The notes under the pieces: model-generated
Database searches by the model: none
What the model was told of the DNA's origin: nothing
Seen by the model: only the letters and a program-made list of their open reading frames with translations
Position numbers and translations under genes: made by a program
In this document: positions 44,511-53,898 of the stretch, piece by piece
Numbering within the stretch: the stretch's first letter is position 1
Layout: every line of letters begins with the position of its first letter
NCBI GenBank assembly: GCA_026388715.1
Contig: JAPLJF010000019.1
Coordinates: 1-60,719 of the forward strand
Length of the DNA: 60,719 nt
Reading direction: 5' to 3'
From: Deltaproteobacteria bacterium
GTDB lineage: Bacteria > Desulfobacterota > Desulfobulbia > Desulfobulbales > Desulfocapsaceae

Positions 44511-45314
44511 ATGACAATAATATATACATCGTTCCAGGTAGTACAGAGGGCGAAATGGATGTTAACGGGCCTTGTCTTGGTCGTCTTGTCTCTCTCGTGC
44601 CAGGATGCAACGGCGGCAGGTCAAGCGCCGATATTCCTTGGATCGGCCGGCTCTTTCGCGGCTTTGGCCGGTACCACGATTACCAGCACCTCTGGCAGCA
44701 CGATTAATGGAGATGTCGGGGTGTGGCCAGGTTCTACTTTTGTGGATGCAGGCGCAATAGTGAACGGGACGGTATACCTGGCCGATCCTATCGCCAAACA
44801 GGCGCAAGGTGATCTGACCACCGCCTATAACGCCGCCGCTGGACGGACGACAGATGTCATCGTTGTATCCGACGGAGAATTAGGCGGCAAGACCCTGGCC
44901 CCTGGCCTCTATAAATCCGCGCCTGGCTCGTTTGCCATAACGTCAGTAGATCTTACGCTTGATGCCCAAGGCGACCCGAATGCTGTCTGGATCTTCCAGA
45001 TGGCGTCTAAACTCGTTGTGGGAAACGGCCGTCAGGTAATTCTGGCCGGCGGCGCTCAGGCAGGCAATATCTTTTGGCAGGTCGGCAGTTCAGCGACTCT
45101 GGGAACGACCTCTGCCTTCAAAGGGAACATACTGGCATTGACTGCAATCTCGATCAAAACTGGCGCTACGTTGGACGGCAGAGCGTTGGCGCGGAATGCC
45201 GCAGTTACGTTAGAGGCCAATACCCTTACAAGGCCGTCCCTGTCCACCAACCAGCCCGGGCGGATATTCAAAGACCAGCCCTGGCGGTTATTATTGATGA
45301 ATAGGAATCGTTAG
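44511..45314 (+). CDS. Ice-binding-like (DUF3494) secreted protein
   Basis: 267 residues with an N-terminal signal region (basic start, WMLTGLVLVVLSLSC, cleavage near residue 36). The mature part is one DUF3494 beta-solenoid: FLGSAGSFAALAGTTITSTS, then INGDVGVWPG, AYNAAAGRTTDV, LGGKTLAPGLYKS and ASKLVVGNGRQVILAGGAQA. In known members this fold binds ice and inhibits recrystallisation; many members are untested, so an adhesin role is also possible. AAAGGAG precedes the ATG. It is solitary, with a sigma-54 promoter 230 bp upstream and a dead transposase downstream. Confidence 0.88.
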   Translation: MTIIYTSFQVVQRAKWMLTGLVLVVLSLSCQDATAAGQAPIFLGSAGSFAALAGTTITSTSGSTINGDVGVWPGSTFVDAGAIVNGTVYLADPIAKQAQGDLTTAYNAAAGRTTDVIVVSDGELGGKTLAPGLYKSAPGSFAITSVDLTLDAQGDPNAVWIFQMASKLVVGNGRQVILAGGAQAGNIFWQVGSSATLGTTSAFKGNILALTAISIKTGATLDGRALARNAAVTLEANTLTRPSLSTNQPGRIFKDQPWRLLLMNRNR

Positions 45315-45336
45315 TTAATAATGGGGCGGACGCCCG

Positions 45337-45376
45337 CCGGATATTTAACCGATAAGATCGGTTGCCGGCATTTTGA
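45337..45376 (+). terminator. Probable terminator after the ice-binding gene
   Basis: AACCGAT-AAG-ATCGGTT is extended by an outer GCCGG/CCGGC pair and followed by a short T-run. Confidence 0.55.
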
Positions 45377-45447
45377 GGCCAATCAGGCGAAGAGGGTGTT
45401 TTGGGTTGAAAGGTGGTAAAGAGGTCTCAGGCACCAGATTAAGACAG

Positions 45448-46008
45448 GTGCAGCCATTGCTGCCGCATAATCTGCCGAAAATGCCCGACGAAAATAAGCA
45501 CCATTATCTGTTGGTAGCTAACGATCGAGCAACACGCTGATGTCTCTTCATATCTATAACAACCAAACTGACAGTAACAGTACCGACTTTTTCTGCCATA
45601 CACAACAGGCCATACCAATGAAAACAGAGAAAGTGCTCACCGGCAACGGCACTTAATTGACTGACACATTTACCCGCCAGAAAAAACAGTCAACAGGTTA
45701 TCATAGCTTTGATAAAACATCCGCAGCCTTGGGTGTAGAACGCTTCCTCCTCACCCCTTCCCGATGTCCGCCAATCAATGGTATGGTCGAACGTTTCAAT
45801 GGATGCATCGTTGGACTGCTCAACCGAACCCGCTTCGTTTCGACAAATGAATTAAAAGCAACTTTGGAACACTCGTTGATAGTCGACAGCAATTATATTC
45901 CGCAGAAATCTCCGGGGTGTCTTCACCTCTGATGGCTCTAAAAAAAAACATGGCAACAAGATAAAGCAGCTCTCTTTATTGAACACAGAGACAACTGGGC
46001 AGAACTTA
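45448..46008 (+). pseudogene. Decayed IS481-type transposase
   Basis: The rve integrase core is recognisable in pieces across frames: HHYLLVANDRATR, then after a frameshift VSLHIYNNQTDSNSTDF and VLTGNGT (where DNGTQF is expected), a stop, LGVE, PPINGMVERFNGCIVGLL, NRTRFVSTNELKATLEHSL, and after another shift WQQDKAALFIEHRDNWAEL. At least two frameshifts and one stop, and the first Asp is mutated (ND, GNG). It is inactive. No terminal inverted repeats were located. Confidence 0.85.
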
Positions 46009-46107
46009 ACATATGCACATTATATGAAAAAAATTGTATCGCAATTTCTTCAAGCTGGATATGATACAGAGGGAAACTGAAACAACTTTAAATTCATAAC
46101 TTTTCAA

Positions 46108-46854
46108 ATGAACATCATCCTCATAGAAAAACAAGAGATCCAGGGGGCCAGGGTGCTGCTTGTCGATCGTCGGGCCAAACATCTGGTCAAGGTGCTGCTG
46201 GTACAGCCAGGCGATACTGTCCGGATTGGAATCATTGACGGGCCAAAAGGGTGCGGCAAGGTTGTGGCTCTTGCTGCCAGGTTCCCTTTTCAGGTGGAGC
46301 TTGAAGTAGAGTTTGCTGCAGATATGCCTGAAAAACCGCCCATTGACCTGCTCCTGGCCCTTCCCCGGCCCATCATGCTCAGGCGTATTTTCAGTCAGGC
46401 TGCGGCCTTGGGGGTGGGTACCATTTTTATCACCAATGCCCAGCGGGTGGAGAAGAGTTTCTGGAGCGCCACCCTGTTGAATGAAGAGGAATATCGCCCC
46501 CATCTGCTGCAGGGGCTTGAGCAGGCCGTCGATACCAGGGTGCCGGAGGTTTCTGTTTATGACCGATTCAAGCCCTTTATCGAGGATGTGCTCCCAGGCA
46601 GGATGGAGGGGTATAGTCATCTTCTGATTGCTCATCCCAACAGCCCAAACACCCTGAAAACCGTGATAACGGAAAAACCCGGGCGGATTCTCCTGGCTGT
46701 TGGCCCGGAGGGTGGTTGGATTGATTATGAGATTGACAGATTCTCGGAATGCGGTTTTACCGCATTTTCTATGGGGGAACGGATTTTAAAGGTGGATACA
46801 GCGGTGGTGGCCCTTCATGGACGGTTATCTGAGCGTCGAGAGAGCTTTTCTTGA
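46108..46854 (+). CDS. rsmE: 16S rRNA m3U1498 methyltransferase RsmE
   Basis: A 248-residue SPOUT enzyme. The N-terminal PUA-like part (HLVKVLLVQPGDTVRIG) is followed by the knot domain with ALPRPIMLRRIFSQAAALGV, then the SAM-binding ILLAVGPEGGWIDYEI and LGxRILR-type end MGERILKVDTAVVALHG. Full length. Confidence 0.93.
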   Translation: MNIILIEKQEIQGARVLLVDRRAKHLVKVLLVQPGDTVRIGIIDGPKGCGKVVALAARFPFQVELEVEFAADMPEKPPIDLLLALPRPIMLRRIFSQAAALGVGTIFITNAQRVEKSFWSATLLNEEEYRPHLLQGLEQAVDTRVPEVSVYDRFKPFIEDVLPGRMEGYSHLLIAHPNSPNTLKTVITEKPGRILLAVGPEGGWIDYEIDRFSECGFTAFSMGERILKVDTAVVALHGRLSERRESFS

Positions 46855-46952
46855 GTTGTGCTGTTCCGGTTTTAATTGGGTAAGAATGCTGCTGATGTCA
46901 TTGGTTTCAGCGAAAAATAAATTCCAGAGAATTGCCACGAACAGGAGCAAGA

Positions 46953-48581
46953 ATGTCAGAATTACGCCTTAAACTACTGGTCGGATATAATCCTTTTCCG
47001 GGGCCGGTGGTCACAGTGATTATGGATGGGGTGGGGATCGGGCCTGAGAATGAGAGCAATGGGGTTTTCATGGCCTATACTCCCGTACTGGACGAGCTTC
47101 TGCAGGGCGAGCTTGTAACCCGTCTGAAGGCGCACGGTACCGCCGTGGGTTTGCCGTCTGATGATGATATGGGAAACTCTGAGGTCGGCCATAATGCCCT
47201 GGGGGCTGGCCGGGTCTTTGCGCAGGGGGCAAAGCTGGTGAGCGCGGCCCTGAAGAGTGGCGCGGCCTTTACCAGCAAGGCCTGGCAGAATGTTCTCGGG
47301 CGGACGTCAACAGGAGGCACCCTGCATCTGATTGGCATGATTTCGGATGGCAATGTGCACAGTCATGTGGATCATCTCTATGCCCTGCTTGATCAATGTG
47401 TCCGGGATGGTGTCCAGCGGGTCAGGGTCCACGGTCTGATTGATGGCCGAGATGTGGGGCCAAAAAGCGCCCTGGATTACTTTGCGCCTCTGGAGCAGAG
47501 ATTGCGGGAGCTGTCGGTGGCTGGCCGGGACTACCGGGTTGCCTCTGGCGGCGGCAGGATGATCACGACCATGGATCGCTATAATGCCGACTGGTCGGTA
47601 GTTGAGCGGGGCTGGAAGGCCCATGTGCTGGGCGAAGGCAGGCCTTTCTCTTCTGCCTGTGCTGCCATTCAGTGCTATTATGACGAAGATCCCGCTATGA
47701 CTGATCAGTATATGGAGAGCTTCGTGGTGGTTGATGAGGACGCAAGGCCGGTGGGAATTATGGAAGACGGGGATGCGGTTATCCTCTTTAATTTCCGGGG
47801 GGATCGGGCCATCGAGATCTCTCGCGCCTTTGATGAACCCGATCTGGCTGAGTTTGACCGCAAGCGGGTGCCTGATCTTTTTTACGCCGGGATCATGCAG
47901 TATGATGGTGATGCCCATATCCCCGCCCACTATCTGGTGGAACCGCCCGCCATTGACCGGACGCTGGGGGAATATCTCTGCGCGGCAGGGATTCCGTCCT
48001 ATGCCATTTCCGAGACCCAGAAGTTCGGCCATGTGACCTATTTCTGGAATGGTAATAAATCAGGATATATTGACGAAAACCTGGAGACCTATGTAGAGGT
48101 TCCATCGGACAAGGTGACCTTTGATCTGCGGCCCTGGATGAAGGCGGCGGAAATCACCGATCAGGTGGTCGCCGCCATTGCCGGCGGCAGGTACAAGTTT
48201 ATCCGTCTCAATCTTGCCAACGGTGATATGGTCGGGCATACCGGGGTTCCGATTTCGGTGCGGATCGCCATGGAAACCGTGGATCTGTCTCTCGCGAGGA
48301 TCCTTGTCGCCCTTGAAAAGGTCGGTGGCATTGCCCTGATAACCGCTGACCATGGAAACGCCGATTGCATGTGGACTGAAAAAAACGGCAAGCGCACTGC
48401 CATGGTGGCCCATACCAGAAATCCGGTGCCGTTGATCATCAAGGATTATAACCAAAAAAACATCTTCAAGCTCAGTCATCTTGAACAGCCGGGATTGACC
48501 AATGTTGCCGCGACCATCTGCAATCTGCTGGGATTTGAGGCCCCGGAAGATTATGATCCGTCGTTGCTGGCATTATCATGA
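46953..48581 (+). CDS. gpmI: 2,3-bisphosphoglycerate-independent phosphoglycerate mutase
   Basis: A 542-residue Mn-dependent mutase of glycolysis/gluconeogenesis. The catalytic Ser is in DDDMGNSEVGHNALGAGR near 70. HSHVDHLYALL, GRDVGPKSA, GRMITTMDRYNADW and the metal site LITADHGNADCMW follow. I chose the ATG at 46953 because AGGAGC lies 9 nt before it; the open frame starts 21 bp earlier. The domain order follows the alkaline-phosphatase fold with inserted transferase domain. Confidence 0.95.
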   Translation: MSELRLKLLVGYNPFPGPVVTVIMDGVGIGPENESNGVFMAYTPVLDELLQGELVTRLKAHGTAVGLPSDDDMGNSEVGHNALGAGRVFAQGAKLVSAALKSGAAFTSKAWQNVLGRTSTGGTLHLIGMISDGNVHSHVDHLYALLDQCVRDGVQRVRVHGLIDGRDVGPKSALDYFAPLEQRLRELSVAGRDYRVASGGGRMITTMDRYNADWSVVERGWKAHVLGEGRPFSSACAAIQCYYDEDPAMTDQYMESFVVVDEDARPVGIMEDGDAVILFNFRGDRAIEISRAFDEPDLAEFDRKRVPDLFYAGIMQYDGDAHIPAHYLVEPPAIDRTLGEYLCAAGIPSYAISETQKFGHVTYFWNGNKSGYIDENLETYVEVPSDKVTFDLRPWMKAAEITDQVVAAIAGGRYKFIRLNLANGDMVGHTGVPISVRIAMETVDLSLARILVALEKVGGIALITADHGNADCMWTEKNGKRTAMVAHTRNPVPLIIKDYNQKNIFKLSHLEQPGLTNVAATICNLLGFEAPEDYDPSLLALS

Positions 48582-48831
48582 ATGGGGAAGTTCTTGTCTG
48601 CTGGTTGAAGCTGGACGAAAATATAATAAAATTAGTAGGTTATAAAAAAAATTAATTTTTTATTTTTTTCTGGTTTTTCATGATGCAATTTGATATAAAA
48701 AAAATAACGTATTCATTTGTGCAGTGTTTTTAACTTGACAGTGGTCTTATGTGGATCTTGCTTTTTGTTGGTTTGAATTGCTGCACAGCACAAAAGTAGT
48801 TTGATTACATTATTAGGAGTTAAAGAGTATC

Positions 48832-49032
48832 ATGTTAGAAGGCACAGTAAAGTGGTTTAATGAGTCCAAGGGTTTTGGTTTTATTGAGCAAGATGGTGGC
48901 AAAGATGTTTTTGTACACTACTCTGCAATTGCTTCCGAAGGCTTCAAGACCTTGAACGAAGGCGACAGGGTTCAGTTTGAAATTACAGAAGGCCCTAAAG
49001 GACCTGCTGCTGCCAACGTCCGTAAAATCTGA
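48832..49032 (+). CDS. Cold-shock-domain protein (CspA family)
   Basis: A 66-residue single OB-fold RNA chaperone. RNP1 KGFGFIEQ and RNP2 VFVHYSAI are intact, and the start [11 protein letters not shown] is standard. TTGACA at 48735 may be a -35 element without a clear -10; if so the leader is about 75 nt, long enough for thermosensing as in other csp mRNAs, though no such structure was demonstrated here. A strong terminator follows. Confidence 0.95.
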   Translation: MLEGTVKWFNESKGFGFIEQDGGKDVFVHYSAIASEGFKTLNEGDRVQFEITEGPKGPAAANVRKI

Positions 49033-49047
49033 TTCAGGTCAGTTGTA

Positions 49048-49097
49048 AGTTTTGAGTTTACCGGGACTCTTTCCGGTAAACTCAAAACTTTTTTTTT
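49048..49097 (+). terminator. Intrinsic terminator after the csp gene
   Basis: AGTTTTGAGTTTACCGG and CCGGTAAACTCAAAACT form a perfect stem of 17 bp, followed by eight T. Confidence 0.93.
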
Positions 49098-49311
49098 GCA
49101 GTTCCTGCCCTCCTTGTATTTTTCTGTTTTCTTTCCTGATTCCATTCTTCCGCTTTATTCTGTCTGGGCTTTTTGTCGTTGTATTATTGCTGTTTTTTGC
49201 CTCCAATCAGCTCTCTTCTTGCTTCTTCAAAGATGATAGGGGTATAGTATCATCTTCACTGTTTTTCCTTATCAAAAGACCCTTTGTTAAGAACAATAAG
49301 AGGAGCTTGTC

Positions 49312-51018
49312 ATGCAAAGTCTTACCAAGGCGCAAAAGGCACGCCTTGCCATTCGAACCTTTAAAACCTTGGCTGATGCCCTGACCTTGCGTGGCAACTA
49401 TAGACTCTCGGGGAAATCCGGGGAAAAACTTGAAGAATCGCTCAAGTTGTTTTCTCCTGAGATCTATGGGTCTATGAGTGATTCCCGGGTGATGGAGCTG
49501 CAGGGGCTTGAGTATGTGATCGACCGCATGCCAAGGGGCATTGAAAAATGCAACCGGATTATTCTCACCGGTCATGAAGATTTTCAGAATACCTCTTTTG
49601 AACAGGTCATCCCCTTGAAACGGCGCCGCTTATCCTATGTGGTCTCGGAAAAGGAGATCTGTTTTGTCATCACCAAAGGATTAACCGAGGTTTATGATAT
49701 CCTGACCCATATCACCTTCCTGAATATCGAGGCCCAGAAGATCCAGCAGCAGATCTGCGATAAAGAAGGAGGGACCTGTACCGAATGGCATGAATTGGGC
49801 AAGGCTGCACGAGGAGAATTGGCGCTTGAGGGCGCGGTGCTGGATCAGGCTATCTGGAATCTCTCAATTATTCTGGGGCGAACCTATAAAGAGACCCGTG
49901 AAACCTATGAAAGCATGGGTAAAACGCATCATGACCAGAGATATAACAACGGCTTATTCTCCATTATTTACGATATGGGGCAACGCGTTATCAGTGAGAT
50001 GAAATCGCCAGACGAGCATCTGACCATCTATTTCACTCCGTCTCTGCAGGAGATGATCGCCCACCATCAATACGCGTCAGACTGGGCGCAAGTGGTGAAG
50101 GAACATCTGCATCAGCACGGGCTCCATGAACGGCCTCTCCATATTATCAGCGCTAATATGCATTCTGTGAAAAATGTCCTCTATGGCGCCGGGGCCTTGC
50201 AGAAAATGGGAGAGAGCGTTCCGGCTATTCTCTATGATGTGATCCCGGCCCTGAAGGGGAAAGATGAACAGGTCAGAACCTTTGCCGAGAAGTATGGATT
50301 TTCCTTCCTGCCTGATCTCTCCGGGTCGAATATTGATGTCATGGTGATTGATGCGACCGAGATTGTAAGCGATATCCTCCATTCAGATCTGAAGATTGAT
50401 CTCGATTATATCCAGAAAGCGAGGCCGGTGATTGTGGTCATGGATTATGCCTTTGGCACCCAGGCCTTTGATGTCATGGATGAGCTCCTCTGCCCGTGTC
50501 ATTCAGAGGAGAAAACGATCACCTTTGATATTGAGTCCATTTCCATCATGGGCAAGGCGGGTATTTTGCCTGGAAAAAGGGGCGATATCATGCTCGCCAC
50601 CGCCCATGTCATGGAGGGGACATCCCATAACTATATCGTGGCCAATGACTTGCGGGCCGAGGATTTTGCCGGGAAGGCCGATGTGTACGTGGGGCCGATG
50701 GTGACTGTTCTGGGTACATCTCTGCAGAATCGTGATGTTCTGGAGCGTTTTTACAGCTCCAGTTGGAAGGCGGTGGGACTGGAAATGGAGGGCGGGCATT
50801 ATCAGCGGGCCATCAATGCCGCCGTGATCCAGGGGCATATCTCCTCCCAGGTACGGATTCGTTATGCCTATTATGCCTCAGACAATCCCCTGCGTGGAGG
50901 GCAGACCCTGGCGTCTGGTTCCATGGGGGCGGAAGGGATCGTGCCTACCTATCTTATCACCAAGGTTCTGGTGCAGAAAATTTTGAATCCACCTGCCGAT
51001 CGAAGAGGCAATTCATGA
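49312..51018 (+). CDS. Unrecognised 568-aa protein with phosphorylase-like C-terminus
   Basis: No firm family. The N-terminal 270 residues are mostly helical (FKTLADALTLRGNYRLSG, then ITHITFLNIEAQKIQQQICD). The middle region (about 280-400) looks alpha/beta. The C-terminal third resembles the nucleoside phosphorylase fold: IMGKAGILPGKRGDIMLATA, then VGPMVTVLG and GLEMEGGHYQRAI, where EMEG recalls the ribose-binding Met-Glu of the PNP/UDP family, and YYASDNPL. Inference: a nucleotide or nucleoside-binding enzyme or sensor. It overlaps the following histidine kinase gene by 4 nt, so the two are coupled. Confidence 0.75.
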   Translation: MQSLTKAQKARLAIRTFKTLADALTLRGNYRLSGKSGEKLEESLKLFSPEIYGSMSDSRVMELQGLEYVIDRMPRGIEKCNRIILTGHEDFQNTSFEQVIPLKRRRLSYVVSEKEICFVITKGLTEVYDILTHITFLNIEAQKIQQQICDKEGGTCTEWHELGKAARGELALEGAVLDQAIWNLSIILGRTYKETRETYESMGKTHHDQRYNNGLFSIIYDMGQRVISEMKSPDEHLTIYFTPSLQEMIAHHQYASDWAQVVKEHLHQHGLHERPLHIISANMHSVKNVLYGAGALQKMGESVPAILYDVIPALKGKDEQVRTFAEKYGFSFLPDLSGSNIDVMVIDATEIVSDILHSDLKIDLDYIQKARPVIVVMDYAFGTQAFDVMDELLCPCHSEEKTITFDIESISIMGKAGILPGKRGDIMLATAHVMEGTSHNYIVANDLRAEDFAGKADVYVGPMVTVLGTSLQNRDVLERFYSSSWKAVGLEMEGGHYQRAINAAVIQGHISSQVRIRYAYYASDNPLRGGQTLASGSMGAEGIVPTYLITKVLVQKILNPPADRRGNS

Positions 51019-52871
51019 AAGGACAACGTCTGGCCCTGGTTTCACCGTGGGTGCTGGCTGCGGCCTGTGCCCTTCTGGCTTTGATTATCGGGGTGTTTGC
51101 CGTCAATAACTACCGGCGTGAAAAAAGTTTGATGACTGATGTCCTTCTGGAGCGTGGGGCGACTATTATCCGTTTTGTGACCTCCGGCGCTCGGGCCTCA
51201 TTTCTTGATGGCGTGCGGGAGGGCCTGCCGCCTGTGTGGAAATGGTCTGGTCATATGCAGGAGATCCTGGAGCATACTGCTGAACATCCAGGGGTGCATT
51301 TCCTGGCCATCGTCGACGCCTCAGGGAAGATCCTTGCCAGTTCCATTCCGGAAAAGGTGGATACCCCTGTTGATGATGAGACCCGTGCCTTTATTGGCTC
51401 CATTGTCGAGGGGGGTAACGGTCCGGGCAGGTTTCGTTATCGTGTTGGTGGGTCTCTGAGTAGATCTGGTAGCATCCCTGCTTTTCAGGTGGCAACCCTT
51501 TTTGTCCCCATTGGGAAAAGGCAACTGGGGCAGCAGGGGCCGCGATTGAATGGTTTGAATCGCGGTGGCGAGGGGATGATGGGGCGGGTGATGAGACAGC
51601 ATCTCTTCTCTTCAAAATGGACTGACGAGCTGGAACGAGTGAGCCAGCAAAAATACAGTATCCTGGTGGAGCTTGATCTGGCAGAATTTAACAAGGCGGT
51701 CAGGCAGCAGCTTCTCCAGATTGTGATTTTGTCGGTGGTTTTGCTGCTGGTTGGCATTGGCGGCTGGCTGTCTTTGTTGACCCTTGAAGGCTTGAAAGGG
51801 TCGCAGAGCAGGTTGAGCCGGATCAAGGCCTTTCGTGATACCCTCATTTCTTCTCTACCTGTGGGCTTGATCGTCACTGACAGCAAGGGAAAGATTGTCC
51901 TGTGCAATCAGTTTGCGGAACAGATTGCCTCGGTTGTCGAGAACAAGGTGGTGGGTTTCTCTCCTGAAGATGTACTGGCCGCCGAGCTGGCGCTGGCCCT
52001 GAATCTGGACCTTGAAGACCAGAAAAAACAAACGGCTGGCGCGGTGCAAAAGGAAATTGTATTGCCTGATGCTCAGGGGGTGATGCGAACCCTCCAGTTG
52101 AACAGCCTGTCTATTATCGAGAGTGAAGGTGCACCAGCCGGCGTCATGCTCCTTATCCAGGATCTGAGCCAGGTGAAATCTTTGGAAGAAGAACTGCGGC
52201 GGAGTGAGCGAATGGCAGCCCTGGGCAAGATGGCTGCCGGCGTTGCCCATGAACTGAGAAATCCGTTGAGTTCTATCAAGGGGCTGGCCATTCTCCTTAA
52301 ATCACGATTTCAAGAGAAGAGCACTGATCAGGAGACGGCTGATATCCTGGTGCAGGAGGTGGAGCGATTAAATCGCAGTATCGGTGAATTACTCGATTAT
52401 GCCCGTCCCCAGAAACTGATGAAGGCAGACGTTCACCCCGAAGAGGTGGTGCAGAAGGCCGTGTCGCTTATCCGGATGGATGCGGAGTCTGTGGGGGTGA
52501 GGGTGGAAATCCAGATGGAGGATGATCTGCCTCTGGTGCTGGCCGATCAGGATAAGCTGAATCAGGTTTTTCTCAATCTCTTTTTGAATTCCATCCAGGC
52601 CATGGAGCATGGTGGCCGGTTGGACATCCGGGTTGCCACCCAAAGCCGGAATGTTTTATTCACAGTAAAGGATACAGGGTGTGGCGTGAATAAAGAAGAT
52701 CTGCCCCGCGTTTTTGATCCCTATTTTACCACGAAACCGGAGGGCACGGGGCTGGGGCTTGCCATGTCTGTCAAGATCATCGAGGAACATGGTGGCACCA
52801 TGACCTTTGAGAGTGAACCGGATGTGGGGACAACCGTTGTTGTTTCTCTGCCCTGTAAGTGTGAAAGCTGA
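51015..52871 (+). CDS. Membrane sensor histidine kinase (PAS, ZraS/NtrB-like)
   Basis: 618 residues. TM1 is at about 12-30, a periplasmic sensor domain at about 31-232, TM2 at about 236-256, a PAS domain near 275-385 (LPVGLIVTDSKGKIVLCN), HisKA with phospho-His412 in MAAGVAHELRNPLSS and a HATPase domain with N-box NLFLNSIQAM, DTGCG and GTGLGLA. I chose the ATG at 51015, which overlaps the stop of the previous gene (ATGA); the same frame is open far upstream but only as a shadow. No response regulator is adjacent. The architecture matches kinases that pair with NtrC-type regulators. Confidence 0.93.
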   Translation: MKGQRLALVSPWVLAAACALLALIIGVFAVNNYRREKSLMTDVLLERGATIIRFVTSGARASFLDGVREGLPPVWKWSGHMQEILEHTAEHPGVHFLAIVDASGKILASSIPEKVDTPVDDETRAFIGSIVEGGNGPGRFRYRVGGSLSRSGSIPAFQVATLFVPIGKRQLGQQGPRLNGLNRGGEGMMGRVMRQHLFSSKWTDELERVSQQKYSILVELDLAEFNKAVRQQLLQIVILSVVLLLVGIGGWLSLLTLEGLKGSQSRLSRIKAFRDTLISSLPVGLIVTDSKGKIVLCNQFAEQIASVVENKVVGFSPEDVLAAELALALNLDLEDQKKQTAGAVQKEIVLPDAQGVMRTLQLNSLSIIESEGAPAGVMLLIQDLSQVKSLEEELRRSERMAALGKMAAGVAHELRNPLSSIKGLAILLKSRFQEKSTDQETADILVQEVERLNRSIGELLDYARPQKLMKADVHPEEVVQKAVSLIRMDAESVGVRVEIQMEDDLPLVLADQDKLNQVFLNLFLNSIQAMEHGGRLDIRVATQSRNVLFTVKDTGCGVNKEDLPRVFDPYFTTKPEGTGLGLAMSVKIIEEHGGTMTFESEPDVGTTVVVSLPCKCES

Positions 52872-52913
52872 TGCTTTCGGAGTCTTGCAGGCTCGCTTCT
52901 GCAAAAAACGGAT

Positions 52914-53654
52914 TTAATTGAGCCTTTTGCAAAATGAGGATTTTCGTTCAAAATCAAGGCATGCGAAAAATTTTACCGCAGGCATATAGTTGATATTCCG
53001 AGGATAAAATTTTAAGCATAACGCAGAGTTTGGGCGAAAAGACCATTTTTGCAAGAGGCGACACTTTTTCAGCCGAATAAAAAGATCTTTTATCCCGTGC
53101 CATATCTTGGGGAGTAACCAGATAGCCAGAAGAATAAACAGGACGAAGAGTCCTATAAAGGCCGCCGGATGGTGCAGCGCGGTCCAGAGTCCGACGACAA
53201 CGGCTACGTCTTCCAGTATTGATGCGGTCCAGTTGCTGAAGGGTTCAGGAGAGGTGTTGATCAGGATTCTTGAGCCTGCCTTGAGGGAATGGGAGGTGGC
53301 GGAAATGGTCCCGCCCAGAATCCCGGCCACAATGACGATGGCCGGATTCACCTCGCCCACGGCCCCGGCGGCCAGCATGACTCCGGCAGGGATACGGATA
53401 AAGGTGTGAATGGTGTCCCAGCCTGTATCCACTCCCGGGGTCTTGTCGGCAAAGAATTCCACCACATACATCAGGGCGGCCGCGCCAATCACCAGTGGAT
53501 TCTGCAAGACGTGTAATTGCTCCGGGAGTACAATGTTGCCCGTTATTCCCAGAAAGCCAAGAACCCCGATGGTGGCATAGAGATTGATCCCGGCGGCCCA
53601 GGCCGTGCCCATCATCAGGGCAATGGTAGCGATCAATTGCTGGTAGGCATCCAT
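52914..53654 (-). CDS. DUF4126 membrane protein with repeat-derived tail
   Basis: 246 residues. The first 195 or so are a DUF4126 protein: GTAWAAGINLYATIGVLGFL, FADKTPGVDTGWDTIHTFIR, then ATSHSLKAGSRILINTSPEPFSN and GLWTALHHPAAFIGLFVLFI, about six membrane segments, function unknown. From about residue 198 the frame enters the 140-bp element at 52920-53059. The last 48 residues (RLLQKWSFRPNSALCLKFYP onward) are read from it, and the stop lies just past its far end. The native C-terminus has therefore been replaced. Confidence 0.85.
   Translation of the reverse strand: MDAYQQLIATIALMMGTAWAAGINLYATIGVLGFLGITGNIVLPEQLHVLQNPLVIGAAALMYVVEFFADKTPGVDTGWDTIHTFIRIPAGVMLAAGAVGEVNPAIVIVAGILGGTISATSHSLKAGSRILINTSPEPFSNWTASILEDVAVVVGLWTALHHPAAFIGLFVLFILLAIWLLPKIWHGIKDLFIRLKKCRLLQKWSFRPNSALCLKFYPRNINYMPAVKFFACLDFERKSSFCKRLN
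52920..53059. mobile_element. Inverted-repeat element, copy 3
   Basis: A 140-bp copy, nearly identical to that at 27666. It lies between the histidine kinase gene (plus) and the DUF4126 gene (minus) and overlaps the end of the latter's reading frame. Confidence 0.8.
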
Positions 53655-53709
53655 TCTCTATCCTCCTTAGCGTTGTGTCAGATATGGTTACCGCTGTTCT
53701 TGGCATTTT

Positions 53710-53888
53710 AGGTGCCATTATGAAATAAGCAGTGTTTTTTTGCTTATTTTATTACGGCACCTTATGCTGCTTCAAAGAAACAGCCAATTTTTACCGGCTG
53801 TTTCTTTGAGTGGCGTCCGGCATATAACATACAAGGAACTCGAAATAGGCTCTGTTTTTTGATTATTTTGTTACGGCTCCTTATGCCG
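53710..53888. repeat. Two-hairpin element copy upstream of DUF4126
   Basis: AGGTGCCATTATGAAATAAG pairs with CTTATTTTATTACGGCACCT. A second stem (AAAGAAACAGCC with GGCTGTTTCTTT) follows and then GTCCGGCATATAACATACAA. A second, partial unit ends TTGTTACGGCTCCTTATGCCG. Same family as 38284-38660. Confidence 0.8.
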
Positions 53889-53898
53889 TTTTTACCAT

